Assembly: GCF_937616625.2 (NCBI RefSeq)
Contig: NC_065573.1
Coordinates: 5,347,001 to 5,411,000, forward strand
DNA: 64,000 nucleotides
Direction of reading: 5' to 3'
Source of the DNA: Mercurialis annua
Lineage: Eukaryota; Streptophyta; Magnoliopsida; Malpighiales; Euphorbiaceae
The notes under the pieces: generated by a model
The model's input: only the letters and a program-made list of their open reading frames with translations
Told to the model about the DNA's origin: nothing
The model's database searches: none
Made by a program: the position numbers and the translations under genes
In this document: one piece after another, positions 1 through 13,219 of the stretch
Position numbering within the stretch: position 1 is the stretch's first letter
How the letters are laid out: each line of letters begins with the position of its first letter

Positions 1-3000
1 GAATCACTTGGTTTTGTTTCGTAATGTATGTAAACGTTCGGCTTAAATCTCTAAAAAGGTGAAACATTTGGATTTTTTTCGGAATGTTTGTAAACGTTTG
101 GATTAAATTGGTAAAAAGTTGAAATGCTTGGATTTGTTTCGTAACGTCTATACACGTTTGGCTTAAATTACTAAAAAGGTGAAACACTTGGATTTGTTTC
201 GAAACATTTGTAAAGGTTTCGCTTAAATCGCTAAAAATGTGAAATGTTTGGATTAGTTTCGTACCTTTTCAAACGTTTGGCTGAAATTGCTAATAATGTG
301 AAACGCTTGGTTTTGTTTCGTAACTTTTGTAAAGGTTTGGCTTAAATCGCTAAAAATGTGAAACTTTTGGATTTGTTTCGTAACGTTTTAAATGTTTGGT
401 TTTGGTTCGTAACATTTGTAAACGTTTCGCTTAAATCGCTAAAAAGTTGACACTTTTGGATTTTTTCGTAAAGTTTGTAAACGTTTGGCTTAAATTTCTA
501 AAAAGGCGAAAGTTTTGATTTGTTTCGTAACATTTTGTAAACGTTTGGCAAAAATCGCTAAAAAGGTGAAACGTTTTAATTTGTTTTGTAATGTTTGTAA
601 ATGTTTGGTTTAAATCTCTAAAAAGCTGAAACGTTTGAATATGTTTGGTAACGTTTGTAAACGTTTGGCTTAAATTACAAAAAAGGTGAAACGTTTGGAT
701 TTGTTTTGAAACGTTTGTAAACGTTCGGCTTAAATCGCTAAATAGGTGAAATGTTTGGATTTGTTTTGTAACGTTTGTAAACGTTTGGCTTAAATTGCTA
801 AAAAGGTAAAATATTTGAAATTGTTTCGTAACGTTTGTTAACGTTTGGCTTAAATTACTAAAAAGAGAAAACGTTTGGATTTGTTTCGTAATGTTTTAAA
901 CGTTTGGTTTTTTTTTGTAACGTTTATAAATGTTCGGCTTCAATCGCTAAAAATGTGAAACGTTTGTATTTGTTTCCTAATATTTATAAACGTTTGGCTT
1001 AAATCGTTAAAGAGATAAAACGTTTGGATTTGTTTCGTATTGTTTGGAAACGATTGGATTTGTTTCGTAACGTTTGTAAACGTTTGGCTTAAATCGCTAA
1101 AAAGGTAAAATGTTTGGATTTGTTTCGTAATGTTTGTAAACTTTTGGCATAAATCGCTAAAAATGTGAAACGTTTGGATTTGTTTCGTAACGTTTTAAAC
1201 GTTTGGCTTAAATCGCTAAAATAGAGAAACGTTTGGATTTGTTTCGTAACGTTTGTAAATGTTTGGCCTAAATTGCTAAAAAAGTGAAACGTTTGGTTTA
1301 GTTTCTTAATGTATGTAGACGTCGACTTAAATCTCTAAAAAGGAGAAATGTTGGGATTTGTTTCGAAATGTTTGTAAACGTTTGAATTAAATTGCTAAAA
1401 AGTTGAAATGCTTGGATTTGTTTCGTAACGTTTGTAAACGTTTGGCTTAAATTACTAAAAAAGGTGAAACGCTTGGATTTGGTTCGTAACATTTGTAAAC
1501 GTTTTGCTTAAATCGCTAAAAATGTGAAATGTTTGGATTTATTTTGGAACGTTTTAAACGTTTGGCTGAAATTGCTAAAAATGTGAAATGCTTGGTTTTG
1601 TTTCGTAACGTTTGTAAAGGTGTGGCTTAAATCGCTAAAAATGTGAAACTTTTGGATTTGTTTCGTAATGTTTTAAATGTTTGGTTTTTTTTCCGTAATG
1701 TTTGTAAACGTTTGGCTTAAATTGCTAAAATGGCGAAACGTTTGGATTTGTTTCATAACATTTTGTAAACGTTTGGCTTAAATTTCTAAAAATTTGAAAC
1801 GTTTGGATTTGTTTCGTAATGTTTGTAAATGTTTGGCTTAAATCTGTAAAAAGGTGAAAGGTTTGGATTTATTTTGTAACGTTTGTAAACGTTTGGCTTG
1901 ATTCGCTATAAAGGTGAAATGTTTGGATTTGTTTTGAAACATTTGTAAACATTTGGCTTAAATCGTTAAAAAGGTGAAATATTTGGATTTGTTTTGTAAT
2001 GTTTGCAAACGTTTGGCTTAAATTACTAAAAAGGTAAAACGATTGGAATTGTTTCGTAACGTTTGTAAACGTCTGGCTTAAATTGCTAAAAAGGTAAAAC
2101 GTTTGGATTTGTTTCGTAACGTTTTAAACGTTTGGTTTTGTCTCGTAACGTTTATAAACGTTCGGCTTAAATCGCTAAAAATGTGAAACGTTTGTATTTG
2201 TTCGTAACGTTTGTAAACATTTGGCTTAAATCACTAAAAAGGTAAAACGTTTGGATTTTTTTGTAACGTTTTAAACGTTTGGTTTTGTTTCGTAACGTTT
2301 GTAAACGTTTGGAATAAATCGCTAAAAATGTGAAACCTTTGTATTTGTTTTATGACGTTTGTAAAAGTTTGGCTTAAATAGCTAAAAAGGCGAAACGTTT
2401 AGATTTGTTTCTTAACATTTTAAACGTTTGGCTTAAATCTTTAAAATGTGGAAACGTTTAAATTTATTTCGTAACGTTTGTAAACGTTTGGCAAAAATCG
2501 CTAAAAAGGTGAAACATTTGATTTTGTTTCGTAACGTTTATAAACGTTCGACTTAAATCGCTACAATGGCGAAATGTTTGGATTTGTTTCGGGACGTTTG
2601 TAAATGATTGGCTTAAATTGCTAAAAAGGTGAAACGCTTGGATTTGTTTCGCGACGATTGTAAACGTTAAGCTTAAATCGCCAAAAAGGTGAAACGTTTG
2701 GATTTGTTTCGTAATTTGTGTAAATGTTGGCTTAAATCGCTAAAAAGGTGAAACGTTTGGATTTGTTTTGTAACGTTTGTAAACCTTTAGCTTAAATGGC
2801 TATAAAGGTGAAACGTTTGGATTTGTTTTGTAACGTTTGTAAACGTTTTGCTTAAATCGCTAAATAGATGAAACGTTTGGATTTGTTTTGTAACGTTTGT
2901 AAACGTTTGGCTTAAATTGCTAAATAGGTAAAACGTTTGGAATTGTTTCGTAACCTTTGTAAGCGTTTGGCTTAAATTGCTAAAAAGATAAAACGTTTGT

Positions 3001-3199
3001 ATTTGTTTCGTAATGTTTTGAACGTTTGGATTTTTTTCGTAATGTTTTAAACGTTTGGATTTTTTTCGTAATGTGTTAAACGTTTGGATTTGTTTCGTAA
3101 AGTTTATAAACGTTTGGCTTAAATTGCTAAAAATGTGTAACGTTTGTATTTGTTTCGTAATGTTTATAAATGTTTGGCTTAAATCGTTAAAAAGGGGAA

Positions 3200-5560
3200 A
3201 CATTTGGATTTGTTTCGTAACGTTTTAAACGTTTGGTTTTGTCTCGTAACGTTTATAAACGTTCGGCTTAAATCGCTAAAAATGTGAAACATTTGTATTT
3301 GTTTCGTAACGTTTGTAAACGTTTAGCTTAAATCACTAAAAATGTGAAACGTTTGGATTTTTTCGTAACGTTTTAAACGTTTGGTTTTGTTTCGTAACGT
3401 TTGTAAACGTTTGGTTTAAATCGCTAAAAATGTGAAACGTTTGTATTTGTTTTATTACGTTTGTAAAAGTTTGGCTTAAATAGCTAAAAAGGTGAAACGT
3501 TTGGATTTGTTTCGTAACATTTTAAACGTTTGGCTTAAATTGTTAAAATGGGGAAACATTTGATTTTGTTTCGTAACATTTATAAACGTTCGGCTTAAAT
3601 CGCTAAAATGGCGAAATATTTGGATTTGTTTCGTAACGTTTGTAAATGTTTGGCTGAAATTGCTAAAAAGGTGAAACACTTGGATTTGTTTCGCGATGAT
3701 TGTAAACGTTAAGCTTAAATCGCTAAAAAGGTGAAACGTTTGGATTTGTTTCGTAATTTGTGTAAATGTTTGGCTTAAATCGCTAAAAAGGTGAAACGTT
3801 TGGATTTGTTTTGTAACTTTTGCAAACGTTTGGCTTAAATAACTATAAAGGGGAAACGTTTGGATTTGTTTTGCAACGTTTGTAAACGTTTGGCTTAAAT
3901 CGCTAAATAGGTGAAACGTTTGGATTTGTTTTGTAAAGTTTGTAAACGTTTGGCTTAAATTGCTGAAATGTAAAACGTTTGGAATTGTTTCGTAACGTTT
4001 ATAAACGTTTGGCTTAAATTGCTAAAAATATAAAACGTTTATATTTGTTTCGTAATGTTTTAAACGTTTGGAATTTTTTCGTAATGCTTTAAACGTTTGG
4101 ATTTGTTTCGTAACGTTATAAACGTTCGGCTCAAATCGCTAAAAATGTGAAACGTTTGTATTTGTTTCGTAATATTTATAAACGTTTGGCTTAAATCGTT
4201 AAAAAGGTGAAACGTTTGGATTTGTTTCGTAACATTTTAAGCGTTTGGATTTGTTTCGTAACGTTTGTAAATGTTTGGCTTAAATAGCTAAAAAGGGGAA
4301 ATGTTTGGATTTGTTTAATAATGTTTGTAACCTTTTGGCATAAATTGCTAAAAATGTGAAACATTTGGATTTGTTTCGGAATGTTTGTAAACGTATGGAT
4401 TAAATTGCTAAAAAGTTGAAATGCTTGGATTTGTTTCGTTACGTCTGTAAACGTTTGGCTTTAATTACTAAAAAGGTGAAACACTTGGATTTGTTTCGGA
4501 ACGTTTGTAAAGGTTTCGCTTAAAACGCTAAAAATGTGAAATGTTTGAATTTGTTTCGTACCTTTTTAAACGTTTGGCTGAAATTGCTAAAAATGTGAAA
4601 CGCTTGGTTTTGTTTCGTAACGTTTGTAATGGTTTGGCTTAAATCGCTAAAAATGTGAAACTTTTGGATTTGTTTCGTAACGTTTTAAATGTTTGGTTTT
4701 TTTTTCGTAACATTTGTAAACGTTTCGCTTAAATTGCTAAAAAGGTTAAACTTTTGGATTTTTTCGTAACGTTTGTAAACGTTTGGCTTAAATTTCTAAA
4801 AAGGCAAAATGTTTGGATTTGTTTCGTAACATTTTGCAAACGTTTGGTATAAATCGCTAAAAAGGTGAAACGTTTGGATTTGTTTCGTAACGTTTGTAAA
4901 TGTTTGGCTTAAATCGCTAAAAAGGTGAAATGTTTGGATTTGTTTGGTAATGTTTGTAAACATTTGGCTTAAATTGCTAAAAAGGTGAAACGTTTGGATT
5001 TCTTTCATAACGTTTGTAAATGTTTGCCTTATATCGCTAAAAAAGTGAAACGTTTGGATTTTTTTCGTAAGGTCTGTAAACGTTTGGCTTATATTTCTAT
5101 AAAGGTGAAACGCTTGCATTTGTTTTGCAACGTTTGTAAACGTTTGGCTTAAATTGCTAAAAAGGTGAAATGCTTGCATTTGTTTCGTAACATTTTAAAC
5201 GTTTGGCTTAAATCGTTAAATTGGGGAAACGTTTGAATTTGTTTCGTAACGTTTGTAAACATTTGGCTAAAATCGCTAAAAACGTGAAACGTTTGATTTT
5301 GTTTCGTAAAGTTTGTAAACGTTAGGCTTAAATCGCTAAAATGGCGAATTGTTTGGATTTGTTTCGTAACGTTTGTAAATGTTTCGCTTAAATTACTAAA
5401 AAGGTGAAACGCTTGGATTTGTTTCGCGACGATTGTAAACGTTAAGCTTAAATCGCTAAAAAGGTGAAACATTTGGATTTGTTTCGTAATGTGTGTAAAT
5501 ATTTCGCTTATATCGCTAAAAAGGTGAAACGTTTGGATTTGTTTTGTAACGTTTGTAAAC
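3200..5560. repeat. Satellite block L1, copy 1
   Basis: Runs of rare monomer variants here recur in the same order at about 13220-15560 and 16530-18480. The marker ACGTATGGAT lies at 4391, 14408 and 17697, giving offsets of 10017 and 3289 bp. A second marker, a monomer with AAATCGTTAAAATGGGG followed by TTTATAAACGTTCGGC, lies near 3540, 13550 and 16840. Block edges are approximate because they were read by eye. Confidence 0.7.
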
Positions 5561-7499
5561 ATTTGGCTTAAATTGCTATAAAGGTGAAACGTTTGGATTT
5601 GTTTTGTAACGTTTCTAAACGTTTGGCTTAAATCGCTAAATAGGTGAAACGTTTGGATTTTCTTTGTAACGTTTGTAAACGTTTGGCTTAAATTGCTAAA
5701 AAGGTAAAACGTTTGGCATTGTTTCGTAACGTTTGTAAACGTTTGGCTTAAATTGCTAAAAATATAAAACGTTTGGATTAGTTTCGTAATGTTTTAAACG
5801 TTTGGATTTTTTTCGTAATGTTTTAAACGTTTGGATTTGTTTCGTAACGTTTATAAACGTTCGGCTTAAATCGCTAAAAATGTGAAACGTTTGTATTTGT
5901 TTTGTAATGTTTATAAACGTTTGGCTTAAATCGTTAAAAAGGTGAAATGTTTGGATTTGTTTCGTAACATTTTAAACGTTAGTATTTATTTCGTAATGTT
6001 TGTAAACGTTTGGCTTAAATAGCTAAAAAGGTGAAATGTTTGGATTTGTTTCGTAATGTTTGTAAACTTTTGGCATAAATCGCTAAAAATGTGAAACGTT
6101 TGGATTTGTTTCGTAACGTTTTAAACGTTTTGCTTAAATCGCTAAAATGGAGAAACGTTTGGATTTGTTTCGTAACGTTTGTAAATGTTTTGCTTAAATT
6201 GCTAAAAAGGTGAAACGTTTGGTTTTGTTTCGTAATGTATGTAAACGTTCGGCTTAAATCTTTAAAAAGGTGAAATGTTTGGATTTGTTTCGGAATGTTC
6301 GTAAACGTTCGGATTAAATTGCTGAAAAGTTGAAATGCTTAGATTTGTTTCGTAACGTCTGTAAACATTTGGCTTAAATTACTAAAAAGGTGAAACGCTT
6401 GGATTTGTTTCGGAACGTTTGTAAAGGTTTCGCTTAAATCGCTAAAAATGTGAAATGTTTTGATTGGTTTCGTAACTTTTTAAACGTTTGGCTAAAATTG
6501 CTAAAAATGTGAAACGCTTGGTTTTGTTTCGTAACGTTTGTAAAGGTTTGGCTTAAATCGCTAAAAATGTGAAACTTTTGGATTTGTTTCGTAACGTTTT
6601 AAATGTTTTGTTTTGTTTCGTAACGTTTGTAAACGTTTCGCTTAAATCGCTAAAAAGTTTACACTTTTGGATTTGTTTTCGTAACATTTGTAAACGTTTG
6701 GCTTAAATTGCTAAAATGGTGAAAAGTTTGAATTTGTTTCGTAATGTTTGTAAATGTTTGGCTTAAATCTCTAAAAAGATAAAACAATTGGATTTGTTTT
6801 GTAACGTTTGTAAATGTTTGGCTTAAATTGCTATAAAGGTGAAACGTTTGGATTTGTTTTGTAACATTTGTAAACGTTCGGCTTAAATCGCTAAATAGGT
6901 GAATTGTTTGGATTTGTTTTGTAACGTTTGTAAACGTTTGGCTTAAATTGCTAAAAAGGTAAAACATTTGAAATTGTTTCGTAACGTTTGTATACGTTTG
7001 GCTTAAATTGCTAAAAAGATAAAACGTTTGGATTTGTTTCGTAATGTTTTAAACGCTTGGTTTTGTTTTGTAACGTTTATTAATGTTCGACTTCAATCGC
7101 TAAAAATGTGAAACGTTTGTATTTGTTTCGTAACGTTTGTAAACGTTTGGCTTAAATTTCTAAAAAGGGGAAACGTTTGGATTTGTTTCTTAACATTTGT
7201 AAACGTTTGGCTTAAATCGTTAAAAAGGTAAAACGTTTGGATTTGTTTCGTACTGTTTGTAAACGATTGGATTTGTTTCGTAACGTTTGTAAACGTTTGG
7301 CTTAAATCGCTAAAAAGGTGAAATGTTTGGATTTGTTTCGTAATGTTTGTAAACTTTTGGCATAAATCGCTAAAAATGTGAAACGTTTGGATTTGTTTCG
7401 TAACGTTTTAAACGTTTTGCTTAAATCGCTAAAATGGAGAAACGTTTGGATTTGTTTCGTAACGTTTGTAAATGTTTGGCTTAAATTGCTAAAAAGGTG

Positions 7500-9300
7500 A
7501 AACGTTTGGTTTTGTTTCGTAATGTATGTAAACGTTCGGCTTAAATCTCTAAAAAGGTGAAACTTTGGAATTTGTTTAGGAATGTTTGTAAACGTTTGAA
7601 TTTAATTGCTAAAAAGTTGAAATGCTTGGATTTGTTTCGTAACGTTTGTAAACGTTTTGCTTAAATTACTAAAAAGGTGAAATGTTTGGATTTGTTTCGG
7701 AACGTTTGTAAAGGTTTCGCTTAAATCGCTAAAAATGTGAAATGTTTGGATTTATTTCGAAACGTTTTAAACGTTTGGCTGATATTGCTAAAAATGTGAA
7801 ACGCTTGGTTTTGTTTCGTAACGTTTGTATAGGTTTCGCTTAAATCGCTAAAAAGGTGACACTTTTGGATTTGTTTTCGTAATGTTTGTAAATGTTTGGC
7901 TTAAATTGCTAAAACGGCAAAACGTTTGGATTTGTTTCGTAACATTTTGTAAACATTTGGCTTAAATTGCTAGAAATGTGAAACATTTGGATTTGTTTCG
8001 TAATGTTTGTAAATGTTTGGCTTAAATCTCGAAAAAGGTGAAACGTTTGGATTTGTTTTGTAACGTTTGTAAACGTTTGGCTTAAATCGCTATAAAGGTA
8101 AAACGTTTGGATTTGTTTTGAAACGTTTGCAAACATTTGGATTAAATCGTTAAAAAGGTTAAATATTTGGATTTGTTTTGTATCGTTTGTAAACGTTTGG
8201 CTTAAATTGCTAAAAAGGTAAAACGTTTGGAATTGTTTCGTAACGTTCGTAAACGTTTGGCTTAAATTGCTAAAAAGGTAAAACGTTTGGATTTGTTTCG
8301 TAACGTTTTAAATGTTTGGTTTTGTCTCGTAACGTTTATAAACATTCGGCTTAAATCGCTAAAAATGTGAAACGTTTGTATTTGTTTCGTAACGTTTGTA
8401 AACATTTGGCTTAAATCACTAAAAAGGTGAAACATTTGGATTTTTTCGTAACGTTTTAAACGTTTGGTTTTGTTTCGTAACGTTTGTAAATGGTTGGTTT
8501 AAATCGTTAAAAATGTGAAACGTTTGTATTTGTTTTATGACGTTTGTAAAAGTTTGGCTTAAATAGCTAAAAAGGCGAAACGTTTAGATTTGTTTCGTAA
8601 CATTTTAAACGTTTGGCTTAAATCTTTAAAATGTTGAAACGTTTGAATTTGTTTCGTAACGTTTGTAAACGTTTGGCTTAAATTGCTAAAAAGGTGAAAC
8701 GCTTGGATTTGTTTCGCGACGATTGTAAACATTAAGCTTAAATCGCCAAAAAGGTGAAACGTTTGGATTTGTTTCGTAATGTGTGTAAATGTTTGGTTTA
8801 AATCGCTAAGAAGTTGAAACGTTTGGATTTGTTTTGTAACGTTTGTAAACGTTTGGCTTAAATGGCTATAAAGGTGAAACGTTTGGATTTGTTTTGTAAC
8901 GTTTGTAAACGTTTTGCTTAAATCGCTAAATAGGTGAAACGTTTGGATTTGTTTTGTAATGTTTGTAAACGTTTGGCTTAAATTGCTAAAAAGGTAAAAC
9001 ATTTTGAATTGTTTCGTAACCTTTGTAAACGTTTGGCTTAAATTGTTAAAAAGATAAAACGTTTGTATTGGTTTCGTAATGTTTTAAACGTTTGGATTTT
9101 TTTCGTAATGTTTTAAACGTTTGGATTTTATTCGTAATGTGTAAAACGTTTGGATTTGTTTCGTAAAGTTTATAAACGTTCGGCTTAAATTGCTAAAAAT
9201 GTGAAACGTTTGTATTTGTTTCGTAATGTTTATAAAAGTTTGGCTTAAATCGTTAAAAAGGGGAAACGTTTGGATTTGTTTCGTAACATTTTAAACGTTT
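7500..9300. repeat. Satellite block L2, copy 1
   Basis: Shares rare markers with about 10240-12090: TTTGTTTAGGAATG (about 7570 and 10287), TAGAAATGTG (7971 and 10690), CGCGACGATTG (8715 and 11525), and a series of 29-bp half monomers near 9090 and 11910. The offset drifts from about 2720 to 2810 bp, so the copies differ by indels of half-monomer size. Confidence 0.7.
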
Positions 9301-10239
9301 GGTTTTGTTTCGGAACGTTTGTAAACGTTTGGCTTAAATCGCTAAAAAGGTGAAATGTTTGGATTTGTTTCGTAATGTTTGTAAACTTTTGGCATAAATC
9401 GCTAAAAATGTGAAACGTTTGGATTTGTTTCGTAACGTTTTAAACGTTTGGCTTAAATCGCTAAAATAGAGAAACGTTTGGATTTGTTTCGTAACGTTTG
9501 TAAATGTTTGGCTTAAATTGCTAAAAAGGTGAAACGTTTAGTTTTGTTTCGTAATGGATGTAAACGTTCGGCTTAAATCTCTAAAAAGGTGAAATGTTGG
9601 GATTTGTTTCGGAATGTTTGTAAACGTTTGAATTAAATTTCTAAAAAGTTGAAATGCTTGGATTTGTTTCGTAACGTTTGTAAACGTTTGGCTTAAATTA
9701 CTAAAAAGGTGAAATGCTTGGATTTGTTTCGGAACGTTTGTAAAGGTTTCGCTTAAATCGCTAAAAATGTGAAATGTTTGGATTTATTTTGGAACATTTT
9801 AAACGTTTGGCTGAAATTGCTAAAAATGTGAAATGCCTTGTTTTGTTTCGTAACGTTTGTAAAGGTTTGGTTTAAATCGCTAAAAATGTGAAACTTTTGG
9901 ATTTATTTCGTAATGTTTCAAATGTTTGGTTTTGGTTCGTAACATTTGTAAACGTTTCGCTTAAATCGCTAAAAAGTTGACACTTTTGGATTTTTTCGTA
10001 ATGTTTGTAAACGTTTGGCTTAAATTTCTAAAAAGGCGAAAGTTTGGATTTCTTTCGTAACATTTTGTAAACGTTTGGCATAAATCACTAAAAACGGAAA
10101 CATTTGAATTTGTTTCGTAATGTTTGTAAATGTTTGGCTTAAATCTCTAAAAAGCTGAAACGTTTGAATTTGTTTGGTAACGTTTGTAAACGTTTGGCTT
10201 AAATTGCTATAAAAGTGAAACGTTTGGATTTGTTTCGTA

Positions 10240-12090
10240 ACGTATGTAAACGTTCGGCTTAAATCTCTAAAAAGGTGAAACTTTGGGATTTGTTTAGGAA
10301 TGTTTGTAAACGTTTGAATTAAATTGCTAAAAAGTTGAAATGCTTGGATTTGTTTCGTAACGTTTGTAAACGTTTGGCTTAAATTACTAAAAAGGTGAAA
10401 CGCTTGGATTTGTTTCGGAACGTTTGTAAAGGTTTCGCTTAAATCGCTAAAAATGTGAAATGTTTGGATTTATTTCGGAACGTTTTAAACGTTTGGCTGA
10501 TATTGCTAAAAATATGAAACGCTTGGTTTTGTTTCGTAACTTTTGTAAAGGTTTCGCTTAAATCGCTAAAAAGGTGACACTTTTGGATTTTTTTTTCGTA
10601 ATGTTTGTAAATGTTTGGCTTAATTTGCTAAAATGGCAAAACGTTTGTATTTGTTTCGTAATATTTTGTAAACGTTTGGCTTAAATTGCTAGAAATGTGA
10701 AACATTTGGATTTGTTTCGTAATGTTTGTAAATGTTTGGCTTAAATCTCAAAAAAGGTGAAACGTTTGGATTTGTTTTGTAACGTTTGTAAAAATTTGGC
10801 TTAAATCGCTATAAAGGTAAAATGTTTGCAAACATTTGGATTAAATCGTTAAAAAGGTGAAATATTTGGATTTGTTTTGTAACGTTTGTAAACGTTTGGC
10901 TTAAATTGCTAAAAAGGTAAAACGTTTGGAATTGTTTCATAACGTTCGTAAACGTTTGGCTAAAATTGCTAAAAAGGTAAAACGTTTGGATTTGTTTCGT
11001 AACGTTTTAAATGTTTGGTTTTGTCTCGTAACGTTTATAAACATTCGGCTTAAATCACTAAAACGTTTGTATTTGTTTCGTAACGTTTGTAAACGTTTGG
11101 CTTAAATCACTAAAAAGGTGAAACGTTTGGATTTTTTCGTAACGTTTTAAACGTTTGGTTTTGTTTCTTAACGTTTGTAAACGTTTGGTTTAAATTGCTA
11201 AAAATGTGAAACATTTGTATTTGTTTTATGACGTTTGTAAAAGTTTGACTTAAATAGCTAAAAAGGCGAAACGTTTAGATTTGTTTCCTAACATTTTAAA
11301 CGTTTGGCTTAAATCTTTAAAATGTTGAAACGTTTGAATTTGTTTCGTAACGTTTGTAAACGTTTGGCAAAAATCGCTAAAAAGGTGAAACGTTTGATTT
11401 TGTTTCGTAACGTTTATAAACGTTCGGCTTAAATCTCTACAATGGCGAAATGTTTGGATTTGTTTCGTAACGTTTGTAAAGTTTGGCTTAAATTGCTAAA
11501 AAGGTGAAATGCTTGGATTTATTTCGCGACGATTGTAAACGTTAAGCTTAAATCGCCAAAAAGGTGAAACGTTTGGATTTGTTTCGTAATGTGTGTAAAT
11601 GTTTGGCTTAAATCGCTAGAAAGTTGAAACGTTTGGATTTGTTTTGTAACGTTTGTAAACGTTTGGCTTAAATGGCTATAAAGGTGAAGCGTTTGGATTT
11701 GTTTTGTAACGTTTGTAAACATTTTGCTTAAATCGCTAAATAGGTGAAACGTTTCGATTTGTTTTGTAACGTTTGTAAACGTTTGGCTTAAATTAATAAA
11801 AAGGTAAAACGTCTGGAATTGTTTCGTAACCTTTGTAAACGTTTGGCTTAAATTGCTAAAAAGATAAAACGTTTGTATTTGTTTCGTAATGTTTTAAACG
11901 TTTGGATTTTTTTCGTAATGTTTTAAACGTTTGGATTTTTTTCGTAATGTGTTAAACGTTTGGATTTGTTTCGTAAAGTTTATAAACGTTCGGCTTAAAT
12001 TGCTAAAAATGTGAAACGTTTATATTTGTTTCGTAATGTTTATAAACGTTTGGCTTAAATCGTTAAAAAGGGGAAACGTTTGGATTTGTT
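10240..12090. repeat. Satellite block L2, copy 2
   Basis: Second copy of the variant series at 7500-9300, about 2.7-2.8 kb downstream. It carries a fused short monomer near 10810, missing about 30 bp relative to copy 1. Confidence 0.7.
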
Positions 12091-13219
12091 TCGTAACATT
12101 TTAAACGTTTGGATTTGTTTCGTAACGTTTGTCAACGTTTGGCTTAAATAGCTAAAAAGGTAAAATGTTTGGATTTGTTTCGTAATGTTTGTAAACTTTT
12201 GGCATAAATCGCTAAAAATGTGAAACATTTGGATTTGTTTCGTAACGTTTTAAACGTTTTGCTTAAATCGCTAAAATGGAGAAACGTTTGGATTTGTCTC
12301 GTAATGTTTGTAAATGTTTGGCTTAAATTTCTAAAAAGGTAAAACGTTTGGTTTTGTTTTTGTAATGTATGTAAACGTTCGGCTTAAATCTCTAAAAAGG
12401 TGAAACATTTGGATTTGTTTCGGAATGTTTCTAAACGTTTGGATTAAATTGCTAAAAAGTTGAAATGCTTGGATTTGTTTCGTAACGTCTGTAAACGTTT
12501 GGCTTAAATTACTAAAAAGGTGAAACGCTTGGATTTGTTTCGGAACGTTTGTAAAGGTTTCACTTAAATCGCTAAAAATGTGAAATGTTTGGATTTGTTT
12601 CGTACCTTTTTAAACGTTTGGCTGAAATTGCTAAAAATGGGAAATGCTTGGTTTTGTTTCGTAACGTTTGTAAAGGTTTGGCTTAAATCGCTAAAAATGT
12701 GAAACTTTTGGATTTGTTTCGTAATGTTTTAAATGTTTGGTTTTGTTTCGTAACGTTTGTGAACGTTTCGCTTAAATCGCTAAAAAGGTGACACTTTTGG
12801 ATTTTTTTTCGTAATGTTTGTAAACGTTTGGTTTAAATTGCTAAAATGGCGAAAAGTTTGGATTTGTTTAGTAACATTTTGTAAACGTTTGGCTTAAATT
12901 GCTAAAAATGTGAAACGTTTGGATTTGTTTCGTAATGTTTGTAAATGTTTGGCTTAAATCTTTAAAAAGGTGAAACGTTTGGATTTATTTTGTAACTTTT
13001 GTAAACGTTTGGCTTAAATCGCTATAAAGGTGAAACGTTTGGATTTGTTTTGAAACGTTTGTAAACATTTGGCTTAAATCGTTAAAAAGGTGAAATATTT
13101 GGATTTGTTTTGTAACGTTTGTAAACGTTTTGCTTAAATTGCTAAAAAGGTAAAACGTTTGGAATTGTTTCGTAACGTTTGTAAACGTCTGGCTTAAATT
13201 GCTAAAAAGGTAAAACGTT